A stretch of DNA of 64,000 bases from positions 1 to 64,000 of the forward strand of contig NZ_JANIAA010000012.1 in the NCBI RefSeq assembly GCF_024505145.1. Direction: 5' to 3'. Of this stretch, positions 19,627-27,755 are shown piece by piece; the first letter of the stretch is position 1; the number at the start of each line of letters is the position of its first letter. The notes under the pieces are model-generated. The model saw only the letters and a program-made list of their open reading frames with translations. It searched no databases and was not told the DNA's origin. Made by a program: the position numbers and the translations under genes. This DNA is from Streptomyces rugosispiralis (GTDB lineage Bacteria; Actinomycetota; Actinomycetes; Streptomycetales; Streptomycetaceae).

Positions 19627-20244
19627 ATGGGGCGTCGGCTCGTACCGCTCACGCTGGACAACCTCCCGGACATCCCCAAGCGCTGCCGCGCCTGTGTCTT
19701 CTGGGAGCTCGATCCGGTCAGCGGCGAAGCAGCCGTAAGGGCCGGCCGGCCGGAGCTGGAGAAGGAGGCATGGATCTCCGCCGTTCTGCTGGAGTGGGGA
19801 TCCTGCGGCCGGGTGGTCTATGTCGATGAGGTCCCGGTGGGCTTTGTGCTGTACGCGCCTCCGGCGTATGTACCGCGCTCCACGGCCTTCCCGACCAGTC
19901 CGGTCGCCGCGGATGCCGTCCAGCTGATGACGGCATGGCTGATGCCCGGATATCAGGGGCAGGGGCTGGGCCGGGTGATGGTGCAGACCGTCGCCAAGGA
20001 TCTGATCCGCCGGGGCTTCAAGGCGGTGGAGGCGTTCGGGGACGCCACATGGAAGGAACCGGCGTGTGTGCTGCCCGCCGATCATCTGCTGGCCGTGGGC
20101 TTCAAGACCGTACGGCCGCATCCGCGCTACCCCCGGCTGAGGCTGGAGCTGAGAACGACGATCTCCTGGAAGGAGGATGTCGAGCTGGCGCTGGACCGGC
20201 TGCTCGGCGCCGTCCAGAAGGAGCCGGCGCTTCGGCCGCTGTAG
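19627..20244 (+). CDS. GNAT family N-acetyltransferase
   Basis: 205 residues. The acetyl-CoA binding segment is LMPGYQGQGLGRVMVQTVAKDLIRRGFKAVEAFG, with the Q/R-x-x-G-x-G/A signature QGQGLG. The N-terminal CRACVFWELDPVSG is a feature of the orthologues found next to parB in Streptomyces. The substrate is unknown. The start ATG has a GAAGGA site nine bases upstream. It is convergent with trxA; a shared terminator lies between. Confidence 0.88.
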   Translation: MGRRLVPLTLDNLPDIPKRCRACVFWELDPVSGEAAVRAGRPELEKEAWISAVLLEWGSCGRVVYVDEVPVGFVLYAPPAYVPRSTAFPTSPVAADAVQLMTAWLMPGYQGQGLGRVMVQTVAKDLIRRGFKAVEAFGDATWKEPACVLPADHLLAVGFKTVRPHPRYPRLRLELRTTISWKEDVELALDRLLGAVQKEPALRPL

Positions 20245-20247
20245 CGG

Positions 20248-20261
20248 GTTCCACGTGAAAC
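20248..20261. promoter_or_regulatory. parS: Degenerate parS site (one mismatch)
   Basis: GTTCCACGTGAAAC, differing from the consensus only at position 4. It starts three bases after the GNAT stop and abuts the following terminator hairpin. Confidence 0.75.
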
Positions 20262-20295
20262 ACGAAGGGGCTGCCCCGATGGGCAGCCCCTTCGT
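20262..20295. terminator. Bidirectional terminator between GNAT and trxA
   Basis: 15-bp perfect stem ACGAAGGGGCTGCCC (20262-20276) with 20281-20295, loop CGAT. It is placed between two converging genes and can serve both. Confidence 0.85.
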
Positions 20296-20319
20296 GTATG
20301 TGGGCGACGCGTGGAGTGC

Positions 20320-20649
20320 TCAGCCGATGAAGTCGGCCAGGTCGCGCTCGATGGCGGCCTTGGGCTTGGCGCCGACGATGGTCTTGGCGACCTCGCCGCC
20401 CTGGTAGACATTGAGCGTCGGGATGGACATCACGCCGTACTTGGCGGCCGTCGCCGGGTTCTCGTCGATGTTGAGCTTGGCGATGACGATCTTGTCGGGG
20501 TGCTCGGCCGCGATGGCCTCCAGGGAGGGGGCGATCTGGCGGCACGGACCGCACCAGGCGGCCCAGAAGTCGACGAGTACCGGCTTGTCGCTCTTGAGGA
20601 CCTTCTCCTCGAAGTCGGCGTCCGTCACGGTGACCGTGGCACCGGCCAT
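20320..20649 (-). CDS. trxA: Thioredoxin
   Basis: 109 residues. Protein disulfide reductase with the classical redox site WCGPC (Cys33, Cys36). The cis-Pro motif is SIPTLNVYQGGE. It lies 42 bases downstream of trxB on the same strand, so reductase and substrate are co-expressed. Start ATG with a GGAG site upstream. In Streptomyces and Mycobacterium the trxB-trxA pair sits beside sigM, linking it to redox and envelope stress. Confidence 0.98.
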   Translation of the reverse strand: MAGATVTVTDADFEEKVLKSDKPVLVDFWAAWCGPCRQIAPSLEAIAAEHPDKIVIAKLNIDENPATAAKYGVMSIPTLNVYQGGEVAKTIVGAKPKAAIERDLADFIG

Positions 20650-20691
20650 GGCAATCTCCTTAGTGAGTTGGTGCAGAGGTGGGAAGCGGAA

Positions 20692-21642
20692 TCAGACGGT
20701 GGCGTCGCCCTGGCCCAGCGAGGCGAGGTACCGCTCGGCGTCCAGTGCCGCCGAGCAACCGGTACCGGCCGCGGTGATCGCCTGGCGGTAGGTGTGGTCC
20801 ACGACATCGCCGGCGGCGAAGACACCGGGCAAGTTGGTCCGGGTGGTGGGCGCGTCCACCTTCAGGTACCCCTCGTCGTCCAGGCCCAGCTGGCCCTTGA
20901 ACAGCTCGGTGCGCGGGTCGTGGCCGATCGCGATGAACAGTCCGGTGACCGGCAGCTCGGAGGTCTCGTCCTTCTTGACGTCGCGGAGGGTGAGACCGGA
21001 GAGCTTGCCGTCGCCGTGGATGTCCTCGACCACGCTGTCCCAGATGAACGAGATCTTCGGGTCGGCGAAGGCGCGCTCCTGCATCGCCTTGCTGGCGCGC
21101 AGGGTGTCCCGGCGGTGGACCACCGTGACCGACTTGGCGAACCGCGACAGGAAGGTCGCCTCCTCCAGGGCCGTGTCGCCGCCGCCGATGACGGCGATGT
21201 CCTGGTCCTTGAAGAAGAACCCATCACAGGTGGCACACCAGGAGACACCGCGGCCGGAGAGCTCGTCCTCGCGCGGCAGCCCCAGCTTGCGGTGCTGGGA
21301 GCCGGTGGCCACGATGACGGTCTTGGCGCGGTGGACCGTACCGGCGGAGTCGGTGACAGTCTTGATCTGCTCACTGAGATCGACCGCGGTCACGTCGTCC
21401 GGAACGAGCTCGGCGCCGAAGCGCTCGGCCTGGGCCCGCATGTTGTCCATCAGGTCGGGGCCCATGATCCCGTCCCGGAAGCCGGGGAAGTTCTCCACGT
21501 CGGTGGTGTTCATCAGGGCACCACCCGCGGTCACGGAGCCTTCGAAGACCAGCGGCTTCAGGGAAGCGCGGGCGGTGTAGAGCGCGGCCGTATAGCCCGC
21601 GGGCCCGGAACCGATGATGATCACGTTGCGGACGTCGCTCAC
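20692..21642 (-). CDS. trxB: Thioredoxin-disulfide reductase
   Basis: 316 residues. NADPH-dependent flavoenzyme reducing TrxA. The FAD fingerprint is IIIGSGPAGYTAALYTARA. The NADPH site is VIGGGDTALEEATFL, followed by VTVVHRRDTLRASKAMQ. The redox pair is CATC in WCATCDGFFF. The C-terminal FAD motif is GVFAAGDVVDHTYRQAITAAGTGCSAALDAERYL. I chose the GTG at 21642 (SDVRNVIII) with AAGGAAG upstream; the longer open frame adds only low-quality sequence. Confidence 0.98.
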   Translation of the reverse strand: MSDVRNVIIIGSGPAGYTAALYTARASLKPLVFEGSVTAGGALMNTTDVENFPGFRDGIMGPDLMDNMRAQAERFGAELVPDDVTAVDLSEQIKTVTDSAGTVHRAKTVIVATGSQHRKLGLPREDELSGRGVSWCATCDGFFFKDQDIAVIGGGDTALEEATFLSRFAKSVTVVHRRDTLRASKAMQERAFADPKISFIWDSVVEDIHGDGKLSGLTLRDVKKDETSELPVTGLFIAIGHDPRTELFKGQLGLDDEGYLKVDAPTTRTNLPGVFAAGDVVDHTYRQAITAAGTGCSAALDAERYLASLGQGDATV

Positions 21643-21793
21643 GGATGTCTTCCTTGTCTCTGCCGACTGCCGGACTGCTGACTGGGCGGGCGGCTCCGGG
21701 TTCCCCCGGAATTCCGCTGCCACCCCACCCAACGGATCCTACGGGTCAGGCATTCCCGAGCGCTGTCAGGCAGGGCCCGGTGTGCGGCGTGCC

Positions 21794-22780
21794 TCAGTGC
21801 CGCGGGTAGGTCCGGGTCACCAGGAGCTCCCCGGGAGCCGTCGGGGACGTCGAGACGCAGGACGCGTCGATCACGAAGGCATCGACGAGCGAGCTGTCGG
21901 AGGGGTGCGGGAGCACGACGATATAGGCGGTCTGGCCGTCGTAGGTGTCCTGCTGCGCCGCGAGAGCCGGCTCCTTGCGGCCGGTGCCGCTCTGTACGCA
22001 GGAGGGCACATGAGGGTCGTCATCGGCGCGCAGTGGCACATCGGGTGAGTTTCCCTGCCCGGTGACGCCGTCCGACGCGGTGGACTTCCGGTCGGCGAGC
22101 AGCTCGTGCACCCGGTCCTTGAGCGTGCCCGAGGAGAGGGTGGACTTCCCGGTGGCGCTCTGGCTGGCGTGCGCCTGGGTGTCGCTGTCGTTGCGATCGC
22201 CGGAGGAGCCGCTCTGGAGGAAGAAGGAGCCGATGCCGATCACCGCCGCGGCGCAGGCGCCGCCGAGGACGGCCTTGCGCCAGCGGCGGGCGCGCCCGGG
22301 GCGGGTGCCGGGTCCGGTGGTTCCCCGTCCCGGCCCGGTGGCCGCGCGGGGGCGCCCTGCGGGCCGGTCCGTCGCGATGGACGGCTTGGCCGCGGGCTCC
22401 ACGGTGTCGGTGTTGGTGCCGGGGTTACTGGAGGCGGCATCGGCCGTTTCACGTGAAACAGGCGAGGGCACGGCGTCCGGATCCGGAGTTTCACGTGAAA
22501 CATCGGCCACCCGCTCGGGGGCGGTCGCGTCGAGAAGCGCTTCGGCGGCCAGCGCCGCGTCGATGCGGCCCGCGATATCGGCGGGCATCCGTACCGGCCC
22601 GGGAAGGGTCCCCAGCAGGGAGCGGATCTCGTCCAGGGACTCCCATACGTCCGCACACAGCACGCAGCTCGCGAGGTGAGTGCGCACATCGACGGCGCGG
22701 GACGGAGAGAGCAGATTCTCGGTGAGTGCGGAGATCTCCGCGACTTCAGGGTGCTCTTCCGTGTCCGTCGAGGATGTCAC
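21794..22780 (-). CDS. SigM-associated anti-sigma factor (zf-HC2)
   Basis: 328 residues. An N-terminal ZAS-type zinc motif, H-L-A-S-C-V-L-C (Hx3Cx2C), lies in a helical anti-sigma domain. A Pro/Thr/Arg-rich linker follows, then one transmembrane helix (AVLGGACAAAVIGIGSFFLQ), and an extracytoplasmic C-terminal part with several Cys. The linker contains two V-S-R-E-T peptides, each encoded by a parS site. Its GTG overlaps the sigM stop by four bases, the usual coupling of an ECF sigma factor with its regulator. In Mycobacterium the gene at this position is the SigM anti-sigma factor. Confidence 0.9.
   Translation of the reverse strand: MTSSTDTEEHPEVAEISALTENLLSPSRAVDVRTHLASCVLCADVWESLDEIRSLLGTLPGPVRMPADIAGRIDAALAAEALLDATAPERVADVSRETPDPDAVPSPVSRETADAASSNPGTNTDTVEPAAKPSIATDRPAGRPRAATGPGRGTTGPGTRPGRARRWRKAVLGGACAAAVIGIGSFFLQSGSSGDRNDSDTQAHASQSATGKSTLSSGTLKDRVHELLADRKSTASDGVTGQGNSPDVPLRADDDPHVPSCVQSGTGRKEPALAAQQDTYDGQTAYIVVLPHPSDSSLVDAFVIDASCVSTSPTAPGELLVTRTYPRH
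22446..22459. promoter_or_regulatory. parS: parS site (perfect), in anti-sigma gene
   Basis: GTTTCACGTGAAAC within the linker-coding part of the anti-sigma gene, translated V-S-R-E-T. Confidence 0.97.
22488..22501. promoter_or_regulatory. parS: parS site (perfect), in anti-sigma gene
   Basis: Second GTTTCACGTGAAAC 42 bases from the previous one, exactly 14 codons away, so again V-S-R-E-T in frame. Confidence 0.97.
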
Positions 22781-23466
22781 GCTCGCCCACCTCCGCCCTT
22801 CACGGCATCTGTGTCGTTCGGTCCTGCCGTCGGTGGGACGGACGTCCCCTGCGTCCGGTTCCTTCCCACGCCCGAGGGTGAGCTACCCCTCCCGCTGGGG
22901 TGGAGATGTGAGAGGAGTGGCAGCAGTCGTGCGCGGCCCCGGGCGCAGCGGCTCTTCACGGTGCCGGTGGGAACGTCCAGGACCTTCGCCGCCTCCGCGA
23001 CGGGGTAGCCCTGCATATCGACCAGCACCAGGGCCGCCCGCTGCTCGGGAGGGAGGGTGCGCAGCGCCTGGAGCAGTTCGCGGTGGAGATCACCGCGCTC
23101 GGCGGGGGCGGCGGCCGACTCATGGGGTTCCAGGAGTTGCTCGAGCCGCTCGGTGTCGTCGACGGGGGAGGTGCGACGGGAAGCGGCCTTGCGGGCCCGG
23201 TCCAGACAGGCGTTGACCGTGATGCGGTGCAGCCATGTGGTCACGGCGGACTGGCCCCGGAACGTGTGGGCGGCGCGATAGGCGGAGACGAGCGCGTCCT
23301 GGACCGCGTCGGCCGCTTCCTCACGGTCGCCGAGGGTGCGCAGCGCCACCGCCCAGAGTCTGTCGCGGTGGCGCCGCACTATTTCGCTGAAGGCGTCCGG
23401 GTCGCCGTCGACGTGCCGGGCGAGGAGCTCGCCGTCGCTCGCTCCGCCGATGGTGGCGTCGTCCAA
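22777..23466 (-). CDS. sigM: ECF RNA polymerase sigma factor SigM
   Basis: 229 residues. Region 2 is DPDAFSEIVRRHRDRLWAVALRTLGDREEAADAVQDALVSAYR, followed by the -10 recognising WLHRITVNACLDRARK. Region 4 is LRTLPPEQRAALVLVDMQGYPVAEAAKVLDVPTGTVKSRCARGRARL. The C-terminus adds about 40 Gly/Ser/Pro-rich residues. The start codon is TTG, preceded by GGAGGGG at good spacing. It lies downstream of the pseudokinase gene by 36 bases and overlaps its anti-sigma gene. Identity as SigM is from conserved position next to trxB/trxA and murJ. Confidence 0.92.
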   Translation of the reverse strand: MDDATIGGASDGELLARHVDGDPDAFSEIVRRHRDRLWAVALRTLGDREEAADAVQDALVSAYRAAHTFRGQSAVTTWLHRITVNACLDRARKAASRRTSPVDDTERLEQLLEPHESAAAPAERGDLHRELLQALRTLPPEQRAALVLVDMQGYPVAEAAKVLDVPTGTVKSRCARGRARLLPLLSHLHPSGRGSSPSGVGRNRTQGTSVPPTAGPNDTDAVKGGGGRA

Positions 23467-23502
23467 CGTTGAGCCCCTCCCCTCTCGGCCGACCGTAGAG
23501 GG

Positions 23503-25218
23503 TCAGCCCTTGACCTTGATCTCCGAGATGCCGCCACGGTAGCGATCGGGGGTGCTGGCCGGAAGCTCCGTGATGTGGACCAGGACGTATCGGGTCCGTA
23601 CCGGCTTGTCGAGAACGGTGGACAGCTTCTTCCCGACGCTCTTCAGATCGGTGAGGCGCTTGGAGAAGGCGCTGAGCGAGGTGGGGTCGGAGGCGGAGGG
23701 ATCGGCGGCGAGGACTTCCACCTTCTGTCCGGCGCTGTAGAAGTCGATGTCGAGGCTGGAGACGCTTTTGGCGCTACCGAGGTCGACGATGATGCCGCTG
23801 CCCTGCTTGCGCCCGGGCAGGTTACCGAAGTTCGGGTAGTTGTAGAACAACTTGGTCACCCAGGCGGTGCCCGTATCGCCGTCGACGGCACTGTCGACCT
23901 TGTCCGGGGCGAAGGGCGCGTCCAGCGGCGAGAACTCCGTGGCGCCCTCGATGCTGAGCGGTTTGCCCGCGGGTTTCAAGCTCTTGCCATCGTCCTTCTC
24001 ACCGGTGGACTTGCCCGGGCTGGACTTGTTCTCCTCCTTGAGGAGGGTGTCCGCGAGCTGCCAGCTGCCGAGGCCGAGAGCGGCGATCAGAAGGGCGGAG
24101 ACGGTCCACTTGAGGACCTTGCCCGTGCGGCTCTGCAGCGGCGGCGGTGGCGGCATGGGAGCCGCCGGACGGGCCGGGTGCGCGGTGCCGCCGCGGTTCG
24201 GCTGCTGGCCGTACATGCCCTGTTGGTACGTCGTGCGCTGGTACGCCGGGGAAGGGGTGAAGGCGGGCTCCGGCGGCCGGATGCGCGGCATCGCCGCGAC
24301 GGCCTTGGCCAGCTCCTCGGGGGTGGTGCAGGGCTGGTCCTGACGGGAGGCGGTGGCCCCGTCGTTCACCAGCGCACGCATCGCGAGCTCGGACAGACCG
24401 CGGTGCACTCCGGCCCGGACCTGGTCGGGGGCGATCAGGCCCACGCCCTTGGGCAGCCCGGAGAGGCCGTAGGCGTCGGCCTCGTACGGCCAGCGCTGAG
24501 TGAGCGCCGCGTACAGCAGCGCGCCGATCGCCTCGGTGTCGGTGCGCTGGGGGTGGTCGACGCTGATACCACGCAGGGCGGCCATGACGGCCAGTCCGCG
24601 GATGCGGTACTGACCGGACTCGGTGCGCAGCACGGAGCCGGGGTTCAGCCGCAGATGGGCCAGGCCCTCGCGGTGGGCGGCGGCCATGGCCTGGGAGACC
24701 TGGCTGACCAGTTGGTACGCGTCGTGCGGCTCGAGCGGCCCGGCGGCCAGCACGGCGGTGAGCTCGGTGGCGTCGGGAAGCCACTCATGGACGACATAGA
24801 CAAGATCGTTCTCCTCGACGGCGTCGAGGACCTGGACGAAGCGGGGATCGCCCAGCAGGGCCGCCGAACGGGCGGCGGCGAGCACCGACCTGGCGCGCGG
24901 ATGGTCCGCGGGCACGACATGCACCCCGACGGCACGCCGCAGTTTCTCGTCCACAGCACGCCAACTGCTGAATCCGTCCAGACGGGTGACGCACTCCTCC
25001 AGACGGTAGCGTCTGGCCAGCTTGTGACCGCTGTGCAGTTCGAGGGGGTTCGCTTCGGCCGCGGTGCCCGTATCGTCGGTTACCGCGGCCTCTGTCCCCT
25101 TGCCGACCTTCTGTTTCGTCCCCGCCCCGTCGGCCGTGGCCTTACCCGCCTCGGCGGTCAGCGGCTCCTCTCCACCGCTGTCGGCCACGTCGACGGCAGC
25201 CGTGCTCCGTTCCGCCAC
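23503..25218 (-). CDS. Membrane pseudokinase with extracytoplasmic discoidin-like domain
   Basis: 571 residues. The N-terminal region (about 1-55) is acidic and Ala-rich. A Ser/Thr-kinase-like fold starts at LARRYRLEECVTRLDG. The catalytic Lys is absent (AVGVHVVP), the HRD position reads HLRLNPGSVL and the DFG position IRGLAV, so catalysis is not expected. A Pro-rich linker, one transmembrane helix (VSALLIAALGLGSWQLADTLL) and a C-terminal beta-sandwich typical of discoidin-like domains follow (GIIVDLGSAKSVSSLDIDFYS). In Mycobacterium a similar pseudokinase is fused to the end of MurJ; here it is a separate gene just downstream of murJ. GTG start with AGGAA upstream. Confidence 0.85.
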   Translation of the reverse strand: MAERSTAAVDVADSGGEEPLTAEAGKATADGAGTKQKVGKGTEAAVTDDTGTAAEANPLELHSGHKLARRYRLEECVTRLDGFSSWRAVDEKLRRAVGVHVVPADHPRARSVLAAARSAALLGDPRFVQVLDAVEENDLVYVVHEWLPDATELTAVLAAGPLEPHDAYQLVSQVSQAMAAAHREGLAHLRLNPGSVLRTESGQYRIRGLAVMAALRGISVDHPQRTDTEAIGALLYAALTQRWPYEADAYGLSGLPKGVGLIAPDQVRAGVHRGLSELAMRALVNDGATASRQDQPCTTPEELAKAVAAMPRIRPPEPAFTPSPAYQRTTYQQGMYGQQPNRGGTAHPARPAAPMPPPPPLQSRTGKVLKWTVSALLIAALGLGSWQLADTLLKEENKSSPGKSTGEKDDGKSLKPAGKPLSIEGATEFSPLDAPFAPDKVDSAVDGDTGTAWVTKLFYNYPNFGNLPGRKQGSGIIVDLGSAKSVSSLDIDFYSAGQKVEVLAADPSASDPTSLSAFSKRLTDLKSVGKKLSTVLDKPVRTRYVLVHITELPASTPDRYRGGISEIKVKG

Positions 25219-25328
25219 CGTCGTTCCTGCCTCCCCATCCGTTGCGCCTACTCCGAGCCAAGACAATTGTGCCCACAGTCCGCCGCTATGCACGACACAC
25301 GGTGGCGGACGATGGTTGTGCTCAATGA

Positions 25329-27707
25329 TCAGCGTCCGAGTCGTCCGCGCACCATACCGACCATGGCCGTCAGCTCATCAACGCGCATCCGTTTCGCAGC
25401 AATGTAGAAGACCGCGATAAGAACGAGACCGCCACCCAGCAAAGCCGCTACGGAACCGGCGACGCCCATTCCGAGGGTCTGCATGATGGTGTAGGCCGAG
25501 CCGCCGCCCAGGAGGGCGGCGGGGATGCTGGCGCCGATGAGGCGGGTGTAGGTGCGTACGACGCGGGGGCCGTCCAGATCGCCGCCCAGCCGGTTGCGCA
25601 GCCGCTTCCAGGCCACACCCACGCCGATGGCGTAGGCCAGACCGTAGGCGGCCGCCATACCGGCGACGGCCCAGCGGGCGGGGAGCAGGAGATAGGCGAG
25701 CCCGGATCCGGCGGCGTTGACGGCGGCGATGATCACCGTGTTGTAGAAGGGGGTGCGGGTGTCCTCGTAGGCGTAGAAGCCGCGGAGGACGACGTACTGC
25801 ACGGAGAAGGGGATCAGGCCCAGGCTGAACGCCATGAGGATGTAGCCCATGGAGACGGCCGCATCGGTGCCGGATGCGCCGAACAGCAGCGTGCACATGG
25901 GGATGCCCAGGGCGATGAAGCCGAAGGCGAGCGGGACGATGGCGACCGCGGAGGTGCGCAGACCCTGCGAGATGTCGTCGCGGACCGCTCCGGAGTCCCC
26001 GTCGTGGGCCGCCCGGGAGATCCGGGGCAGCAGCGAGGCCATGACGGAGACGGTGATGATCGCCTGCGGCATGCCCCAGATGAGCTGGGCGCTGGAGTAG
26101 CCGACGAAGCTCATGCCCGGCGCGTTCTGGTTCTCGGCCTCGGCACCGGCCGCGGTGGACAGCTGGGTCACGACCAGCACGCCCGCCTGGTTGGCGAGGA
26201 CGAACAGCACCGTCCACTTGGCCAGCCTGGCGGCCTTGCCGAGGCCGTGGCCGCGCCAGTCGAAGCGCGGCCGGAACCGGAAGCCGGTGGCACGCAGGTA
26301 GGGGAACATCGCCAGGGACTGGACGATGAGCCCCAGCAGGGTGCCCATGCCCAGCAGCCGGATGCCTTCGGCGGTGATGGTCGTGGTGTCCATCTTGGAG
26401 CTGCCGGCGGTGCCGAACACCCAGATGAACAGGCCGAAGGTGAAGATTATGACGATGTTGTTCAGGACCGGGGTCCACATCATCGCCCCGAACCGGCCCC
26501 GGGCGTTGAGGATTTGGCCGACCACCACGTGAATGCCCATGAAGAAGATGGTGGGCAGGCAGTAGCGGGCGAAGGTGACCGCGACCTCGTTGTCGGCGGG
26601 GTTGTCCGCGATGGTCGGCGACATCACGCGGATCAGCAGCGGCGCGGCGAGCACGGTCACCGCGACCAGGAGGCCGAGCACCACCATCACCAGGGTGAGC
26701 AGCCGGTTGGCGAAGGCCTCGCCGCCGTCGTCGTCCTCCTTCATCGCGCGCACGAGCTGCGGGACGAAGACCGAGTTGAGACCGCCGCCGATGGTGAGGA
26801 TGTACACCATCGTCGGCAGTGTGTACGCGAGGGCGTAGGTGGAGCCGAGGGTGGCCGCACCCAGGCCCGCGAGGACCACCATCTGCCGGACGAAGCCGGT
26901 GAGCCGGGAGACCAGGGTGCCCGCGGCCATCAGCGCGCTGGACTGGAGCACGCTGGACGCGCGGCCCTTGCCCCCTGATGGCTTCCTCGGCTCGGGCTCG
27001 GTCGCGGGGGCGGTCACCACCGGGGCGGCCACCGTGGGGGCGGCGGCCGTCGCACTGGCGGACTCGGCTCGGGACGGCCCGGGGACCGGCGCCTGCCCCT
27101 GGGCGGGCGCCTGGCCCTGCGGATAGCCCTCCGGGCCCTGTGGGTAGCCCTGGCCCTGGCCGGGCCGGGGCTCATAGGGCTGCTGATCGCGGTAGAGGTG
27201 TGCGAAGGCGTCCCGCTGCGGCTGCTCCCTCGCCCCGTAGCCGCCGCCGGCCGCCGGATAGCTCTGGCCCGCCGGATCGGCCGTGTACGGCTGCTGTGTC
27301 GCGCCCTGGTGGCCGGCGGCGGCCTCGGGGGACCAGACGCGCGGGTCGGGTCCCTGCGGCGCGGAGGGCTGCTGGTAGTACTGCTGCTGGTAGCCGTCCT
27401 GCTGCGGCGCGTGGGAGGAGTGCCGGTCGTACAGGGGGTCCGTCAGCGGATCGTGGGCGTACCGATCCTGCGTCGGATACGGGTAGGGCGTGAAGCTGCC
27501 CGTCGCGTACGAGTCGTCCAGATACGGATCCGGTGCGTAGTACTGCTGGCCGTACGACTGGCGCGGATCGGCCGCGGGCGCCTGGTGGGCGTCGCCCAGA
27601 TACGGATCCCGCTGGTGTGGTTCCTGTCCGTAAGGGTCGTGGGGGCCATGAGGGGACGGCTGTGGCGGCGGTGGCACTCGGCCATCACCGTCATACGGCG
27701 CGTTCAT
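25329..27707 (-). CDS. murJ: Lipid II flippase MurJ (MviN)
   Basis: 792 residues. Member of the MOP superfamily that flips peptidoglycan precursor lipid II across the membrane. The membrane core begins near SSVLQSSALMAAGTLVSRLTGFVRQMVVLAGLG and has about 14 transmembrane helices. It is preceded by an unusual cytoplasmic region of about 240 residues rich in Tyr, Gln, Pro and Asp (repeated DPY, YGQ, QGYPQG). Start ATG with GAGGTGGGG upstream. It lies 48 bases downstream of the DUF6049 gene. The pseudokinase downstream is likely its regulatory partner. Confidence 0.95.
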   Translation of the reverse strand: MNAPYDGDGRVPPPPQPSPHGPHDPYGQEPHQRDPYLGDAHQAPAADPRQSYGQQYYAPDPYLDDSYATGSFTPYPYPTQDRYAHDPLTDPLYDRHSSHAPQQDGYQQQYYQQPSAPQGPDPRVWSPEAAAGHQGATQQPYTADPAGQSYPAAGGGYGAREQPQRDAFAHLYRDQQPYEPRPGQGQGYPQGPEGYPQGQAPAQGQAPVPGPSRAESASATAAAPTVAAPVVTAPATEPEPRKPSGGKGRASSVLQSSALMAAGTLVSRLTGFVRQMVVLAGLGAATLGSTYALAYTLPTMVYILTIGGGLNSVFVPQLVRAMKEDDDGGEAFANRLLTLVMVVLGLLVAVTVLAAPLLIRVMSPTIADNPADNEVAVTFARYCLPTIFFMGIHVVVGQILNARGRFGAMMWTPVLNNIVIIFTFGLFIWVFGTAGSSKMDTTTITAEGIRLLGMGTLLGLIVQSLAMFPYLRATGFRFRPRFDWRGHGLGKAARLAKWTVLFVLANQAGVLVVTQLSTAAGAEAENQNAPGMSFVGYSSAQLIWGMPQAIITVSVMASLLPRISRAAHDGDSGAVRDDISQGLRTSAVAIVPLAFGFIALGIPMCTLLFGASGTDAAVSMGYILMAFSLGLIPFSVQYVVLRGFYAYEDTRTPFYNTVIIAAVNAAGSGLAYLLLPARWAVAGMAAAYGLAYAIGVGVAWKRLRNRLGGDLDGPRVVRTYTRLIGASIPAALLGGGSAYTIMQTLGMGVAGSVAALLGGGLVLIAVFYIAAKRMRVDELTAMVGMVRGRLGR

Positions 27708-27755
27708 CGCTACCCCACCTCATCGTCCACTGCGGCCCACCGGCCCCGGCATTGC

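Noticed and set aside
19482..19738. Open frame between parB and the GNAT gene
   Set aside because: It overlaps the start of the acetyltransferase by more than 100 bases, has no ribosome site, and turns into Ser/Arg-rich shadow sequence.
26525..26535. CACGTGAA sequence in murJ as a parS site
   Set aside because: Only the centre matches; the flanking T and A runs of the palindrome are missing. A similar CACGTG at about 34157 in ino1 was rejected likewise.
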